Assembly: GCA_030068145.1 (NCBI GenBank)
Contig: JAPJBO010000078.1
Span: 248,001-312,000, forward strand
Length of the DNA: 64,000 nucleotides
Direction: 5' to 3'
Source of the DNA: Diplonema papillatum
Lineage: Eukaryota > Euglenozoa > Diplonemea > Diplonemida > Diplonemidae
In this document: piece after piece, positions 53,001-63,119 of the stretch
How the letters are laid out: the number at the start of each line of letters is the position of its first letter
How positions within the stretch are numbered: position 1 is the first letter of the stretch
Made by a program: the position numbers and the translations under genes
Notes under the pieces: generated by a model
The model's database searches: none
Told to the model about the DNA's origin: nothing
Seen by the model: only the letters and a program-made list of their open reading frames with translations

Positions 53001-53702
53001 CGTTTGGTGCCTCGCTTCTTCTTCGATTGCTCGTCCAGGTTCATCGGTTGCTGCACCGGCGCTTTCACACGCCGCACTTCACTTTCTGGTGCTCGTGGCA
53101 CACCCGCTCACTCCACTTTTCGTGTTCCGTAGCGTTGAACACCGCCCATCTCGCCGCACGCTCTGCCCTTCCACCTCCACACGTAGGGAAAAGATCCATC
53201 CCCCACGCCTCGTCGCTGAACTCGTGCCGTCGTCAGCTGTGTCTCGAGCACTTCCATCGTCTCCGTACCACCACGGAAGATCGGCCTCATCTCGTACCCC
53301 GTGAGGCACGGCGGGGCTCCCACCGTTCTCAGCGACCCTATCTTCTCCAGTCCTGTCTGGCAGAAGCGGTCCGTCGCCGTTTCGCTCCAGCGCATCCCCG
53401 ACGGTTTTTAAAAGTTTTGCGAGTACCCTCGCACGCATGCTCAACGGTGTCCCGTCCGTCGTCGCTACGACACTGCCCGGAAGATCTAGTTTGGTGCACA
53501 CGTCAAAGTCGACGGCGAGCTCTGCCATCGAGACGTCACCCACCACCGACCAGCACATCCCATCCAGCCAATACTGCAGCGCCCGGAGCCACTCTCTCCT
53601 CCGACCGCCGCGAAGGTCTGCGGTCCCGCGATCGCTTCGAAACCCGGCCGGCGCGGGGCCTCTGGTAGAACATTTCCTGCTCTCATTACCGCAGCTGATC
53701 AC
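53001..53702 (-). pseudogene. Fragment of the same Cys/His-rich gene family
   Basis: Minus strand, several frames: WLRALQYWLDGMCWSVVGDV and SMAELAVDFDVCTKLDLPG match the family's middle region, GYEMRPIFRGGTETMEVLET and MDLFPTCGGGRAERAARWAV match the next part, and WSERVCHEHQ the start of the zinc region. It is frame-shifted, and the zinc region is almost lost. Next to it, 52886-52985 carries the tail-like repeat shared with 57055-57135. Confidence 0.6.
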
Positions 53703-55089
53703 TACCTGTCAACCCGTGACTCGCAGTCTGTCCTTCCTTCTCATCCTATTCCTTCCTCTTCGGGGCACGCATAGCACATGGCCGCTCTTCGCAAGTTGGG
53801 GCCGGAATACTGCACCTTTGTAGCTCTTCCGCCCCACCTTCGCCAGGGCCGACTGCAGAAAGTGGTCGCCACAAAGGAATTACCCCCCGAAATTCACCGA
53901 TTTTGGCCTGGACCAGGTGGCTCGTCTCCTGGGATCTTTGATCTTGATACGCTTGAATTACCCGAAATTGTCCTTATTTTGTGACGAAAAAGTGCAAAGT
54001 AGCTTAGAAATGCTCGCCAGGACCAAGGCTGTATCCCTGAAGCACTCAGCAAAAAAAACAAGAAACAAAAAAAAAAAAAAAAAAAAAAACACCCCCCCCC
54101 CCCATGTTGAACTACGGGGGAACTACACGGTGGACCGGTCATGGTCATGACCGCATGTTCGACCGGTCAGTTTTTGACCGGTCAGCTGAGAAAGTTATGC
54201 GGTCATTGACCGCATACCTTGCGGTCATTGACCGCATCCTGTGGTAAGCCACAAGGATTCCTGCCTTTTTGGGTTGAAAATCACCCGGTCTCGGTCTGTC
54301 TCTTTTCTGGTAAACGTGCTTCTGCGTTTCGGGAGTCAGAAACGCTGGTTGGAGAAAAGGTATGTTGGGTGTCACCTACAGGGCTTTTTTGTGGGATTTC
54401 TGAGGTCACAATCACACGGTGTGCTCCAGCACCGGGTGAACTGTGCAGTTCATTTTGCGGGTGTCACACCTGCACCTGTGTAAAGTTTAGATGGCTTCGA
54501 AGTTGTAGACGTTGGAGTGCCGCGGTCTTGACCAGGACTCGTCTGGCCGCTCGCGCTCCGATCTGTGCCAAGCAGTCGGGGCGCGAGCGGAGGCACCAAA
54601 TTTATGGCCTCATACGTCAAGAACCTTGTGCGCCCTGGACGCCCGCATACTCGAGGTTCTAAGCAGCGCCAGAAACTCGCCCAGAATCTGCGGAGCAGCG
54701 CCGTGGTCATGGACGGCATCGAAGATCGTCCTGAACTCCTTCACGCCCGGCGGCTTCGCCCGCCGTGGGTCCGGCGACTCCTCCTGAGGACAGCCATCAT
54801 CCTACTCACGCTCTTTCATTGAGCGGGTCGTCGAGGACACACGCCGCCGCTTTGTTCTCCGCCAGCACGGACGCCATGATGTTTAGGGGCACCCCATAGG
54901 CCCATTGTCGCCCATCAGCAACAGGCGACCACCGCCACCGTAGGGCCCGACGCCCATGCCTCGACACTTGGGCCTGTTGTCCGTGGCTCTCGGAGCAGGG
55001 AGCCCCGGGGCTGGTCGGTGCCCGGGGCTCAGCCCCGGAGCGCTCCAGGAGCCCGACAGGGACGGGCATAGAACACACTTTCTACTGTT

Positions 55090-55290
55090 TTCCAGGTAGA
55101 TCCGTTCCCAGCCGCGAGCGAGGCGACTCCTCGACTCGTCTGTGGGAGAGCGGCAGAAGAGGATAAAGGCCTCCCAGAGCTTGTATTTCCCAGCACCTTT
55201 CTTTCTTGTCCTGCTCATCCGCACCCAGTTCACTTTGGTCGTCAACGCAAACCCGTCAACGCTCTCGTCCTCCGAATCTTCATCGACGGG
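55090..55290 (-). CDS. Candidate internal exon, unrecognised
   Basis: Minus-strand frame reading DEDSEDESVDGFALTTKVNW, then VRMSRTRKKGAGKYKLWEAF, ILFCRSPTDESRSRLARGWE and RIYLENSRK. An acidic patch followed by a basic helix-like segment looks like real protein, and AAAGTGTGTT after it could be a splice donor. The frame continues weakly to 54883. No family recognised. Confidence 0.35.
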
Positions 55291-55332
55291 TGAAGATCAG
55301 AGCCAAAGGGGACAACTTTATCGGTCTCAGGG

Positions 55333-56422
55333 GTGAACACCGACGACCCCCTGCAGATGGCGCAGTACATGGCGCAGCTTGGGTGCGGCGGCCATCACTC
55401 AGCTGCCACCCGGACGGTGTTAGCGAGTTTTCAGATTTTTCTGGACTCGGTGCCGTCGCCGCCAAAGAACCTGGCAGACCAGATCACTGCCTGGGGAGCT
55501 TGGCCGACGGCCGCCGCCCAGGCTTTGATGTGGGCAAGGGGCGGTACGGACTCGTTGCCGCTCCTCTGTCCGCATCGTGCTGCGGCACCTCGATGGGATC
55601 TCGGGCCCGAACCTCCTGCTTTTCCCGGGCCACGAGTACCAACAACTGCTCGGGACCTGAAGTCCTATTTCTTCCAATTCCCAGTAGGACGGCCGACGCC
55701 GGGGAGCCCAACGGGCTACGAGATGAGGCCAATTTTCCGCGGCGGCGAGGAGACGATGGGAGTCTTGGAGACGCAGCTGAAGGCGAGCCGACGGTGAGGC
55801 GTGGGGGATGGACCTTTTCCCGACGTACGGAAGAGAGAGGGCGGAGCGTGCAGCGAGATGGACGGCCTTCGACGACACCACGGAGAAGAAGAAGGGCAAG
55901 AAGTCGGCCGTCGTCGGAGGAGACCCGTGGCTCGTACCGGAAGGGATTCCCCGACACGAAAAGTGGGGTGAGCGGAAAATGTGTGCCGAGCACCGGATGA
56001 CGCAGTGCACCACATGTAAGACGACAACGGAATGCTGTCGCAACCATCACCACCGATGTCTCGACCATGAGATGCCGACGTGCGACAGCTGCAAGAAACA
56101 CGCCGACCTGAGGAGTAGGAGACGCGGGCACTGCTGCAGGAAAGGGCACCACCGGGCGGCCGTGGCGAGAGGAGAAGAATCAACGACGAAGAAGAGGAAG
56201 GCGGAGCCGGAGGGCCCCGCGTCAGCGCCGAGACAGGCGAAGCGTGAGAACGTGGTGCTCGTTCTGCCGGAAGCAGCGGAAGGCGAGCGAGGACCCGCAA
56301 CATCGGCATCGACTTCAGCAGCGAAGGTCGGGAAGACGGCGCTTTCTTCGGGCTTCGGACCAGGAGACCCGACGGGGGCGTGGCTCTGTATTGGTGGCGC
56401 CTGGGCAGGTCGTTTTCTATGA
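55333..56422 (+). pseudogene. Broken relative of the 599-codon Cys/His-rich gene
   Basis: 55333-55797 ends with GYEMRPIFRGGEETMGVLET; after a change of frame 55808-56422 reads DLFPTYGRERAERAARW, then CAEHRMTQCTTCKTTTECC, CLDHEMPTCDSCKKH and CCRKGHH, matching the order of the zinc-binding region at 58836-60635. The C-terminal tail is Ala/Glu-rich and basic. At least one frameshift separates the two halves. Confidence 0.6.
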
Positions 56423-56589
56423 TTGCGCAGGACTCTGATTTTGTCATCACGGAGCTTGCCGGGGACGACAGGATGGTCTGGTACGACGACTGGGCCCTCG
56501 TCGGTGCCTGTCCGGGCGCGCTTCGCGCTGTGCGCAACCGGGTCCTGCAGCGTGCCCGTATGGTGCGCATGATGGTCAAGGACGAGTAG
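56380..56589 (+). CDS. Small unrecognised frame, 69 codons
   Basis: Reads ALYWWRLGRSFSMIAQDSDF, then DDRMVWYDDWALVGACPGAL and RAVRNRVLQRARMVRMMVKD. Protein-like composition, and overlapping in another frame the end of the broken Cys/His gene, so it may be the true continuation of that gene after a shift. No family recognised. Confidence 0.3.
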   Translation: MALYWWRLGRSFSMIAQDSDFVITELAGDDRMVWYDDWALVGACPGALRAVRNRVLQRARMVRMMVKDE

Positions 56590-56599
56590 TCTGTCCTCG

Positions 56600-58090
56600 A
56601 GCAAGGACGAGAAGTCTGTCCTCGAGCCCAGCTCGACGCCGGTTGTCCTGGGAGTCGAGTTTGACTTCGCAGCGAAGAGGTACCGGCTATAGCAAGGGTG
56701 GGTGCAGAAGCCGCACCTCCTCTTTTGCTCTGTCGATTTGACGCAAATGACTCTGCGCGGCGTCTGGAAGTCGTCGAGACCGCCATTTGAGCGCGGATGG
56801 TGACCCTGGCGCACCAGGTCCTGACCGGTTCCCTGGGCTGGGAGTCGCTAGTCCGCGTGAGGGACGATATCGTTCCGTTCCTGCGGGGGTGAGCCGGCGT
56901 CTATCGGACAACCGGTGGGTCGGCTTCGACTCGAAGCTGCACCCTCGTGGAGGCGTGGTCCGATGCCAGCACGCAGGGACGGGCGGGACTGGTGGGCTCT
57001 CACAGTTGCACACAGGGAGTTGATGCACCACGAAAGTCGAAAAGAGATTTGGGATAGCATGCAAGAATCTGTAGCGATAATCTGCATCGCCGGTTCGCAC
57101 GTGATGTGTCACGCTTTCGCCTCTTTAGCCCCCTCGGGCGATGGCCGCGCTTCGATGGGCGCTCTTCTACGCCGTTTTGTTGTCGGCTCCGACGCAGAGT
57201 TCGTCCGCTTCTTCGCTCGCGTCAGTGCCGTCTTCTTGACCCTCGCCGCTGGCTTTAATGTTGATGTTGCGGGTCTCTGATGTTGTTTGTCTTCTGCTGC
57301 TTCAGGTAGCATTCCGGGTGTGCTCTTTGTCGCTTTGACGATACGTGGCGAGCAACGTTTTTCCCTCATGTGGAAACCGAGTCAGTAATCGGTTCCCTCA
57401 ACCCGCTGACCATGATTGGCGCTGATGCTCGATTCGATTGTACTTACGGTGAGGCAGTTTCTCACTGGCGTTGTGGTGGATGGAAGGTGACCTCGCCCAA
57501 GCTCGTTTCCCGGGTTAAGGCAGTCACTCAACATTCCCTTGCGCTAGTGATATCAGTTACAAAGACGTGTTCTTACTTTTCCCTTTCTTCTGGGCAGTTC
57601 TCGTCAGATAATACGAAGAGCAGAAATTCCATGGCGATGTGGGCCCCGTAGACATGTCCCGCAGCACATCTTCTTTGCCGAGCTGACGACAGCAAAGTTT
57701 GCGACTCTGCTGTCGACAAGTAGAATCTTTGTCGACAACTTGCCTTTGTTTGTGCGCTTGCAGCCTTTGTTCGCACTTTCTCTCGTTGAAGAGATATTGT
57801 GCTATTTGCAAAGGCTGCCTTCCTGTTGAAATCATCTGTTCTCATAGTAGTGGACGCCACACTTATTTTTGTGTACGCCGGACACAACTGTTTGCGAGAC
57901 TGGAGGCACTCGTTGCGTCGCATGACTACTGACAACCGCCAGTGTGAGCCGCTTGAAGCGGGAGGCTAGTGTGCACTTCGCGTTTTGCAACAGCCAACTC
58001 TACACGGCAGGGTAAGACAGGTGAGCTACGTCTATTGGGAGCGGATATTGCAGAAGTGGCAACGCTCGGCGTCGAGAACGAGTCTCCGCT
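56600..58090. other. No supported gene; repeat tail at 57055-57135
   Basis: The tail-like block cgcacgtgatgtgtcacgct with ttcgcctctttagc matches 52940-52980. Several open frames of 80-140 codons have no recognisable family. Confidence 0.5.
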
Positions 58091-58186
58091 CCCGGTAGTT
58101 TGTGCTACCGCCAACTTCTTTTACACTCGTTCTCTTCTCTACTCACTACTGTTCGTACTCTTTCACTCTTTTTCTCACTTTGGCTA

Positions 58187-58679
58187 CGTAGTCACCGGCA
58201 GGCAGTAGCCTCCCATCCTACGGGCCTAAGGCGCCCTGAGGAGGTGGCTAATATGGCCAACTGTGTATGGGCCTGGGAATCCGGGCCATAACAGGCCATT
58301 CTGCACTAGCCACTATGGTACACCAACCACGGGGTGGATGTAGGTGTGCCATACCTCCTAGTTACGAGGGTGGGAGGTCCACCATCCTACCTACCATAGG
58401 GCAGGTAGGTGTGGTATGGACAGACCCATCCACTGTACGGGTGGTGCAGGACAGGATATGGGAGACGATATGCGCTGATTAGGCGCTGCATATCAGGGTC
58501 ACCATCCGCTCCACCATCCACTAGGAGGTTGGTGTTGGTGTATACAACCACATACCACCAGTAGTACCACCAGTAGTACCACCACGTAGTACCACATGGT
58601 ACTACAGGGTACTCTGTAGGTAGTATGTAGGTAGTATGTATACCACCATACTACGTATGTGTGTATAATACCACACACC
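58187..58679. mobile_element. Insertion of about 490 bp inside a dispersed repeat
   Basis: The repeat known intact at 8775-8935 is split here: its left half ends at ctcactttggcta near 58187 and its right half resumes at gccaaaaaaa near 58680. The insert is rich in ccatc, gtagtacc and accacc words with several short inverted repeats; no clear ends or gene. Confidence 0.55.
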
Positions 58680-58711
58680 AGCCAAAAAAAAAAAGGGGAA
58701 ACTCCTGCGAC

Positions 58712-58825
58712 CGACACCATGAACACATTCGCAATGAATGTGGCCCTGGGCCCCCCACGTGCATACATGTTGAGCATTGAGTTCTTTAAGGTGCAAGTGC
58801 CATCAAGGCAGGCGAGCACTGTTCA
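58712..58825 (+). repeat. Dispersed repeat (ccccccacgtgcatacatgttgagc ... gtgccatcaaggcagg)
   Basis: Shares gttgagcattgagttcttta and aggtgcaagtgccatcaagg with 3655-3735, and partly with 24328-24375. A variant with gttgagcaggggttgcc lies at 3735-3790, 42990-43050 and 60845-60902. Confidence 0.7.
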
Positions 58826-58835
58826 CGGGCTAGCG

Positions 58836-60635
58836 TTACTTTATGACGTCGTCCGTCGGGAGAGTCAACGATGATGAGGATGTGGTCAAACTAGCCATTT
58901 CCAAGTCAAGTTCAATTCCCGCTCGCTTTCGCGGTGCGGACTTTCCGGGCCGGTTTGGCTGTTTCCGGGTCGACGATGGGGAAGAAGTTAGGCATTCCAT
59001 TTCGTGATCGAGCGTAGAGTTGTTCACGGCCTGCCGCGATCGCTTCGATCTTCGTGGCTTCCCTGTCGGGGATGCGAGCTTCGAGGACTCCTGCAGGGGT
59101 CGCTTCCGCCTCCTTCTGGGAGGCGCGTCTTTGGGCTCGCCGGTTGGCGTGCGCGGAAGGGTTGTTTGTATGGGGATGATGTTCCCCGTTGATGACGTCT
59201 TGGGCGACGGTGATGATGACGGTGATGAAGGCGGGGAGGTTGGTGAGCTGGTGAGGCACCGCGCCGTTCGCGTGCGTTGCCGCGTCGCTGCTTTCTTGGC
59301 CGGGCGCTTCGGCCCCCGGTGGGTGGTCGGTCGCGGGGTCTCCTGCAGGATACGCTTCCGCCCCTTCCTGGGCGACTCGGACAGTTGCTCAGCCGCAGGC
59401 GAGCGCGGCGTGGCCGCGGGCGCCGGCGTGTTCGTGTTGGGTGGTGCGGCGGGCTTCGTAGCCTTCGGTTCGTCGGCACTGTGGTGCCCTTTGCCGCAGC
59501 ACGCGGCGGGTCGTCGCTCTGCGAGCGTCGGCAGCTGGCGGCACCCTTCGCACGGGCCGCGGTTGTGTTCGCGGCACCCGTGGTGCCCTGCGGCACAGCA
59601 CGTCTTCGGCGTGTTGCAGACCGCGCACCTGGACATTCGGTGTCGGTCGCAGATCGCGATGGGTAGCCCGTCGTCGGCGGCGTGGTGGTGCCGACAGCAC
59701 GCCTGCACGGTGGGCCCCTGTTTGTCTCCGAGGCGGCGGCAGACCTCACACTTCACCGCGCCCAGAAAATGGACGGGGTCCGGGTTTGCGGCAGGTCTCT
59801 GGGGGGCGGGCCACCGGCCTGCCCTCGCGCGTCGTTCGTCGTTGTACACGGGCCCATTGTCGTAGGCTCCGTTCCCCTTCAACCGTTCCTGGACGATTCC
59901 TCCTGTAGCGGGCATCCGGTGTCGGGGTCTGGGTTCCAGGCCCGGCAGGCTGGGCAGTCCAATAAAGGACAGTGCCGTGGTCACCGCCTTTATCGATCCG
60001 GGCAGGCAGCCGCCGAGCTCTTGCTGGGCCGCCAGCTTCATGACGGCACTGATCATGCATCGCATGCCGTTCGCTTTCTCGCGAAGCGTTTTCGCCTCCT
60101 TCTTGGGCAGCCGTACGTCCAAGCCGGAATACAACTCGAAGTCGACAGCGAGCTCAACCGATGCTACGTCGCCGGTCGATGACCACTCAAGTCCCGCGAG
60201 CCAGTCCACGAGGGCGAGGAAGGTCCGTTCGTCCCAGTACCGTAACCACGCCCAAGCCGGGGCGATCCGCTGATACGGGAAATCGTACCTTCGCACCGGA
60301 TTCTGCCCGCAAAGCTCCCACGGAGTTCTCGCTTTGCGGTCCTTCCATTCTTGGTTGACGTGCCTCGCACGTTCTGCCAGATCTCCGCCATGAGGGATTG
60401 AACCGGCCCGACCAGATCTCTCGTGCGCGTCGTAGCAATTCCGTGCTCGAGGAGGCTTTTCCGCGGCTAAAATCGCCACGTACTCTGCTTTCGCGCGGAT
60501 CGGGGTGTAGGCACCGCACCGCCAGAAGATCCTTGACGCCACCAACGCGCTGTGGAAATCGCGGGCCTGCCCACCCCAGACCGCGCGGCTCATCAGAGTG
60601 GCGATCGCCGGAGGCGTCAACACGGCGCAGCACAC
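58836..60635 (-). CDS. Unrecognised protein with Cys/His-rich zinc-binding region, 599 codons
   Basis: Residues about 15-230 (VWGGQARDFHSALVASRIFW, AWLRYWDERTFLALVDWLAG, VASVELAVDFELYSGL) resemble the region behind the catalytic domains of non-LTR retrotransposon proteins of protists; this is a weak impression. Residues about 290-400 are rich in Cys and His (AVKCEVCRRLGDKQG, ICDRHRMSRCAVCNTPKTCC, CREHNRGPCEGC, CCGKGHH) and should bind several zinc ions. The rest is a basic, Ser/Pro/Thr-rich tail with KRSR-like nuclear signals. Two broken relatives lie at 55333-56422 and 53001-53702. The open frame begins after a stop just upstream, with no ATG at its start, so it is probably the 3' part of a longer gene or element. 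Confidence 0.6.
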   Translation of the reverse strand: MCCAVLTPPAIATLMSRAVWGGQARDFHSALVASRIFWRCGAYTPIRAKAEYVAILAAEKPPRARNCYDAHERSGRAGSIPHGGDLAERARHVNQEWKDRKARTPWELCGQNPVRRYDFPYQRIAPAWAWLRYWDERTFLALVDWLAGLEWSSTGDVASVELAVDFELYSGLDVRLPKKEAKTLREKANGMRCMISAVMKLAAQQELGGCLPGSIKAVTTALSFIGLPSLPGLEPRPRHRMPATGGIVQERLKGNGAYDNGPVYNDERRARAGRWPAPQRPAANPDPVHFLGAVKCEVCRRLGDKQGPTVQACCRHHHAADDGLPIAICDRHRMSRCAVCNTPKTCCAAGHHGCREHNRGPCEGCRQLPTLAERRPAACCGKGHHSADEPKATKPAAPPNTNTPAPAATPRSPAAEQLSESPRKGRKRILQETPRPTTHRGPKRPAKKAATRQRTRTARCLTSSPTSPPSSPSSSPSPKTSSTGNIIPIQTTLPRTPTGEPKDAPPRRRRKRPLQESSKLASPTGKPRRSKRSRQAVNNSTLDHEMECLTSSPSSTRKQPNRPGKSAPRKRAGIELDLEMASLTTSSSSLTLPTDDVIK

Positions 60636-61062
60636 TTCGCGGATGCATCAGGGAGGTGACCCCGCATGTACGAGCTGCGGCAACGGGAGCGTCGAGGACG
60701 AGGCGCACATAACTGCCGCGCCTCGCGACGAGTCTCGCCCGCAGCCGCGTCTTCAGGTCGGAGCGGATATCGTGGTTCCGCTCTGCTGGGGACTTGCCCA
60801 ATGGCAAGTACGGTTCACCGTTTCGTTTTACATCGTCGAGGGGGCCGCCTGCCACGTGCATACATGTTGAGCAGGGGTTGCCATGTAGCCCGTATCGGCC
60901 TGAGTCAACAGAGTTACTTTAATGGGATGTTCACCGGGGAAGGGTCCGACCTTACCGTCAGTCAACAGCAACGTCGAAAAGGGGGAGGGGGAAAGAAGAT
61001 AGAAAATCGGTGGGGTTGACAATAAGGGACAACAAATTTTGTACCCCCATATATATATGGTA

Positions 61063-61117
61063 TGCCCAAGGTATATCCCAATGGGATTACCTTGGGCAAG
61101 GCAATCCCATTGGGATA
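61063..61117. repeat. Two interleaved perfect inverted repeats
   Basis: tgcccaaggta (61063-61073) pairs with taccttgggca (61088-61098), and tatcccaatgggatt (61074-61088) pairs with aatcccattgggata (61103-61117). The pairs interlock, so only one hairpin or a pseudoknot can form. Confidence 0.85.
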
Positions 61118-61477
61118 TAAGGGAACAAAATTTGAAGTGGTGGGATATAAGGGAAATTCACCTTTTTTTAACCATACAGGATAAATCCTGCAGCCAGCAA
61201 AAGCCGGTCTGCGGTCGAAAATGAGGCGGCGGGGTCCGTTAAAAAGTTCGTGGTTTAGAGTCTGGGAACAAACAAAGACTCGAGGGAGAAAAACAGTTTT
61301 AAAAACGACAAGTCTACGCGGGTGCTACACACCTGGTTGGCCGAAGCTCGGCTGCCTTCTAATTCGGACGATCTGTTGGTTGTAGTTGGTGATACCCCCT
61401 TGCAGGAAAGGTTTGGAATAAAAGACTTCAAACAGCAGCCACGGACTGACAACTAGACTGCCCGCAGCCACGAGTAG

Positions 61478-61550
61478 CTCAATGTTTAGACAGAACACTG
61501 CCTCTCATGCATGATTGATGCTAGCATCAACTCTTCTTCAAAGAAGGTGC
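61478..61550 (+). repeat. Dispersed palindrome-rich repeat, copy 3
   Basis: Shares aatgtttagacagaacactg, gatgctagcatc and cttcttcaaagaagg with the other copies. Confidence 0.65.
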
Positions 61551-61751
61551 TAAAAAGAAACGAAATGCAAGGGTCGGAAAAGGGAGTGAAAGACTCCCTT
61601 GAACCCGGGGTCCAAGTGTCACGGGTGCTCAGTTTCACCTGCATGTTTGATGTCAGCACCAAGGACTAACTAAGCAAGTTTAGCAACAGTCGGTGTCGTC
61701 TCATCCCTGCAGATGCGGGAGTAAAACGGAGCACTGTCTGCAATACGATGC

Positions 61752-62313
61752 TTAAAAGAAAAGAAATGCAAAAAAGATGGGAACAGGGAGCGGAAACCCG
61801 GGGGTTCCAGTTATCACGGGAGCACGGGTGCCATACTTAAGAGCCGTGAGGGAGGCTGAGCTGATGGATGGCTGCACGGAACTCCTGGTGGATGTGGGCG
61901 TGCCGGGTGTGGCTGGGTACATGGAGAAGGTGGCCCGGTGGGATTCGACCTCCGCGATCCAGCCTTCGAGCTTCCGCTTCGACGCGAGGGAAGGGTCGGA
62001 CGCCTCGTTGGCGCTCGCGTTGAAGGAGCGGCTGCTGGCGGGGGGCAGCCCGCTCCCGCTGGCGTCGAAGTTCGCGGACGACGGCGGGTGCAGCGCCGAA
62101 TCGCTCGCCAGGAGCGCCGGGGCCAGGGCTCCGCCGTCGGCCGCCTGGTAGTCATTGGCCGCCGCGGCCGGCGGCCGGATGAGGTACGAGGGCGGCGGCG
62201 AGGCCGCGTTATCGCGGCTGTCGCCGGCCCCGTCGCCCTCCTCGCCACTCAGCGGCGATGGCGCCGCAGCGCGCTGGTCGTGCGCCTGGTTCCCGGCCGA
62301 CTCCTGCTGCTGC

Positions 62314-62346
<33 letters not shown>

Positions 62347-62555
62347 GGGGGGTGGTGCTGGGAGCTCTCTTTACGGTGGCGGGCGCTCGACTGCAGAGGG
62401 TTCGACGGATCTTTGCTTTTGCTTGTTTCCGTGCGCGGCGTGTCCTGCGGCAGGTGAGGAGAGTTGGTTCGATGTCTTTGAGCCTGGACGCTGATGCTTG
62501 CATCAGCTTTGGTAAAAAAAGCGAGTTTGTGCGTGCCGGTTGATCGTTTTCCCAC
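61752..62555 (-). CDS. Polyglutamine protein, candidate host gene exon(s)
   Basis: 267 codons starting MGKRSTGTHKLAFFTKADAS. A run of 11 glutamines (CAG repeats, about 62302-62345), broken by a proline, is followed by an acidic/Pro region (SGEEGDGAGDSRDNAAS) and an Ala/Ser-rich part with AKRKLEGW-like charged words (SLASKRKLEGWIAEVE) and SMYPATPGTPTSTRSSVQPS. The last residues (VITGTPGFPLPVPIFFAFLF) look like read-through into an intron: AA/GTATGG near 61828 is a good donor. No domain recognised; such low-complexity proteins are often nuclear regulators. Confidence 0.45.
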
Positions 62556-62820
62556 TTGTATTTACCCTGTGCATATTCAGGTAAGGAATTCTGATCGACA
62601 CTGCCTACGTCTTTTTAGCCTGCACAATACATTGAAGGGCAACCCGCAAGATTGTTAGTACTAAAATGAGAGAAAGGAGGGCGTAAGATACCGCCGGGTG
62701 ATCGTTGTCCGGCGCGCATTTACTCTGTTTCATTTTCAGGAACCGCCAAAGACACGCTGCCTACGTCTTTCTTGACGGCGCAATACATCGAAGGGCAACC
62801 CGCAAATTGTAAAAACGTGT
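62535..62820. repeat. Tandem duplication of about 130 bp upstream of the polyglutamine gene
   Basis: 62535-62660 and 62690-62820 share tgatcgtt, tttac.ctgt, tcagg, gctgcctacgtcttt, acaat or gcaatacat, and gaagggcaacccgcaa. Roughly 75 percent alike. In the position of a promoter or 5' leader for the minus-strand gene. Confidence 0.7.
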
Positions 62821-62959
62821 AAGCTCATCACTCAGCGCAGGAAAAGAAAGCAACGGCGATGCTCCTAGTATCGGCGAGTGAACAGGGCAGAGCCCAAGCC
62901 TGAACCGGTGTTCTACGGATATCCGCAATGTGGCGCGAGCTGCTTGGGGACACAACTGG

Positions 62960-63110
62960 CGTCGAGGTAAGTCTCCTGGAATGGGACCCATACCGGTATC
63001 CACAGAGGATGAGAGTCCCGTATTTCCTCGACGAGCCATGTTGGTTAACTCCTTGCTGGCACGAGTCGCTCCTGAGCTAATCGGCAGGTATCCCTCTGCT
63101 GGCGAACGCT
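62960..63110. repeat. Diverged repeat, partner of 870-1035
   Basis: Contains cacagaggatgagagtcccg, cgacgagccatgttgg, gcacgagtcgctcctgagct and aatcggcaggtatccctctg. Confidence 0.4.
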
Positions 63111-63119
63111 CATAATGAA

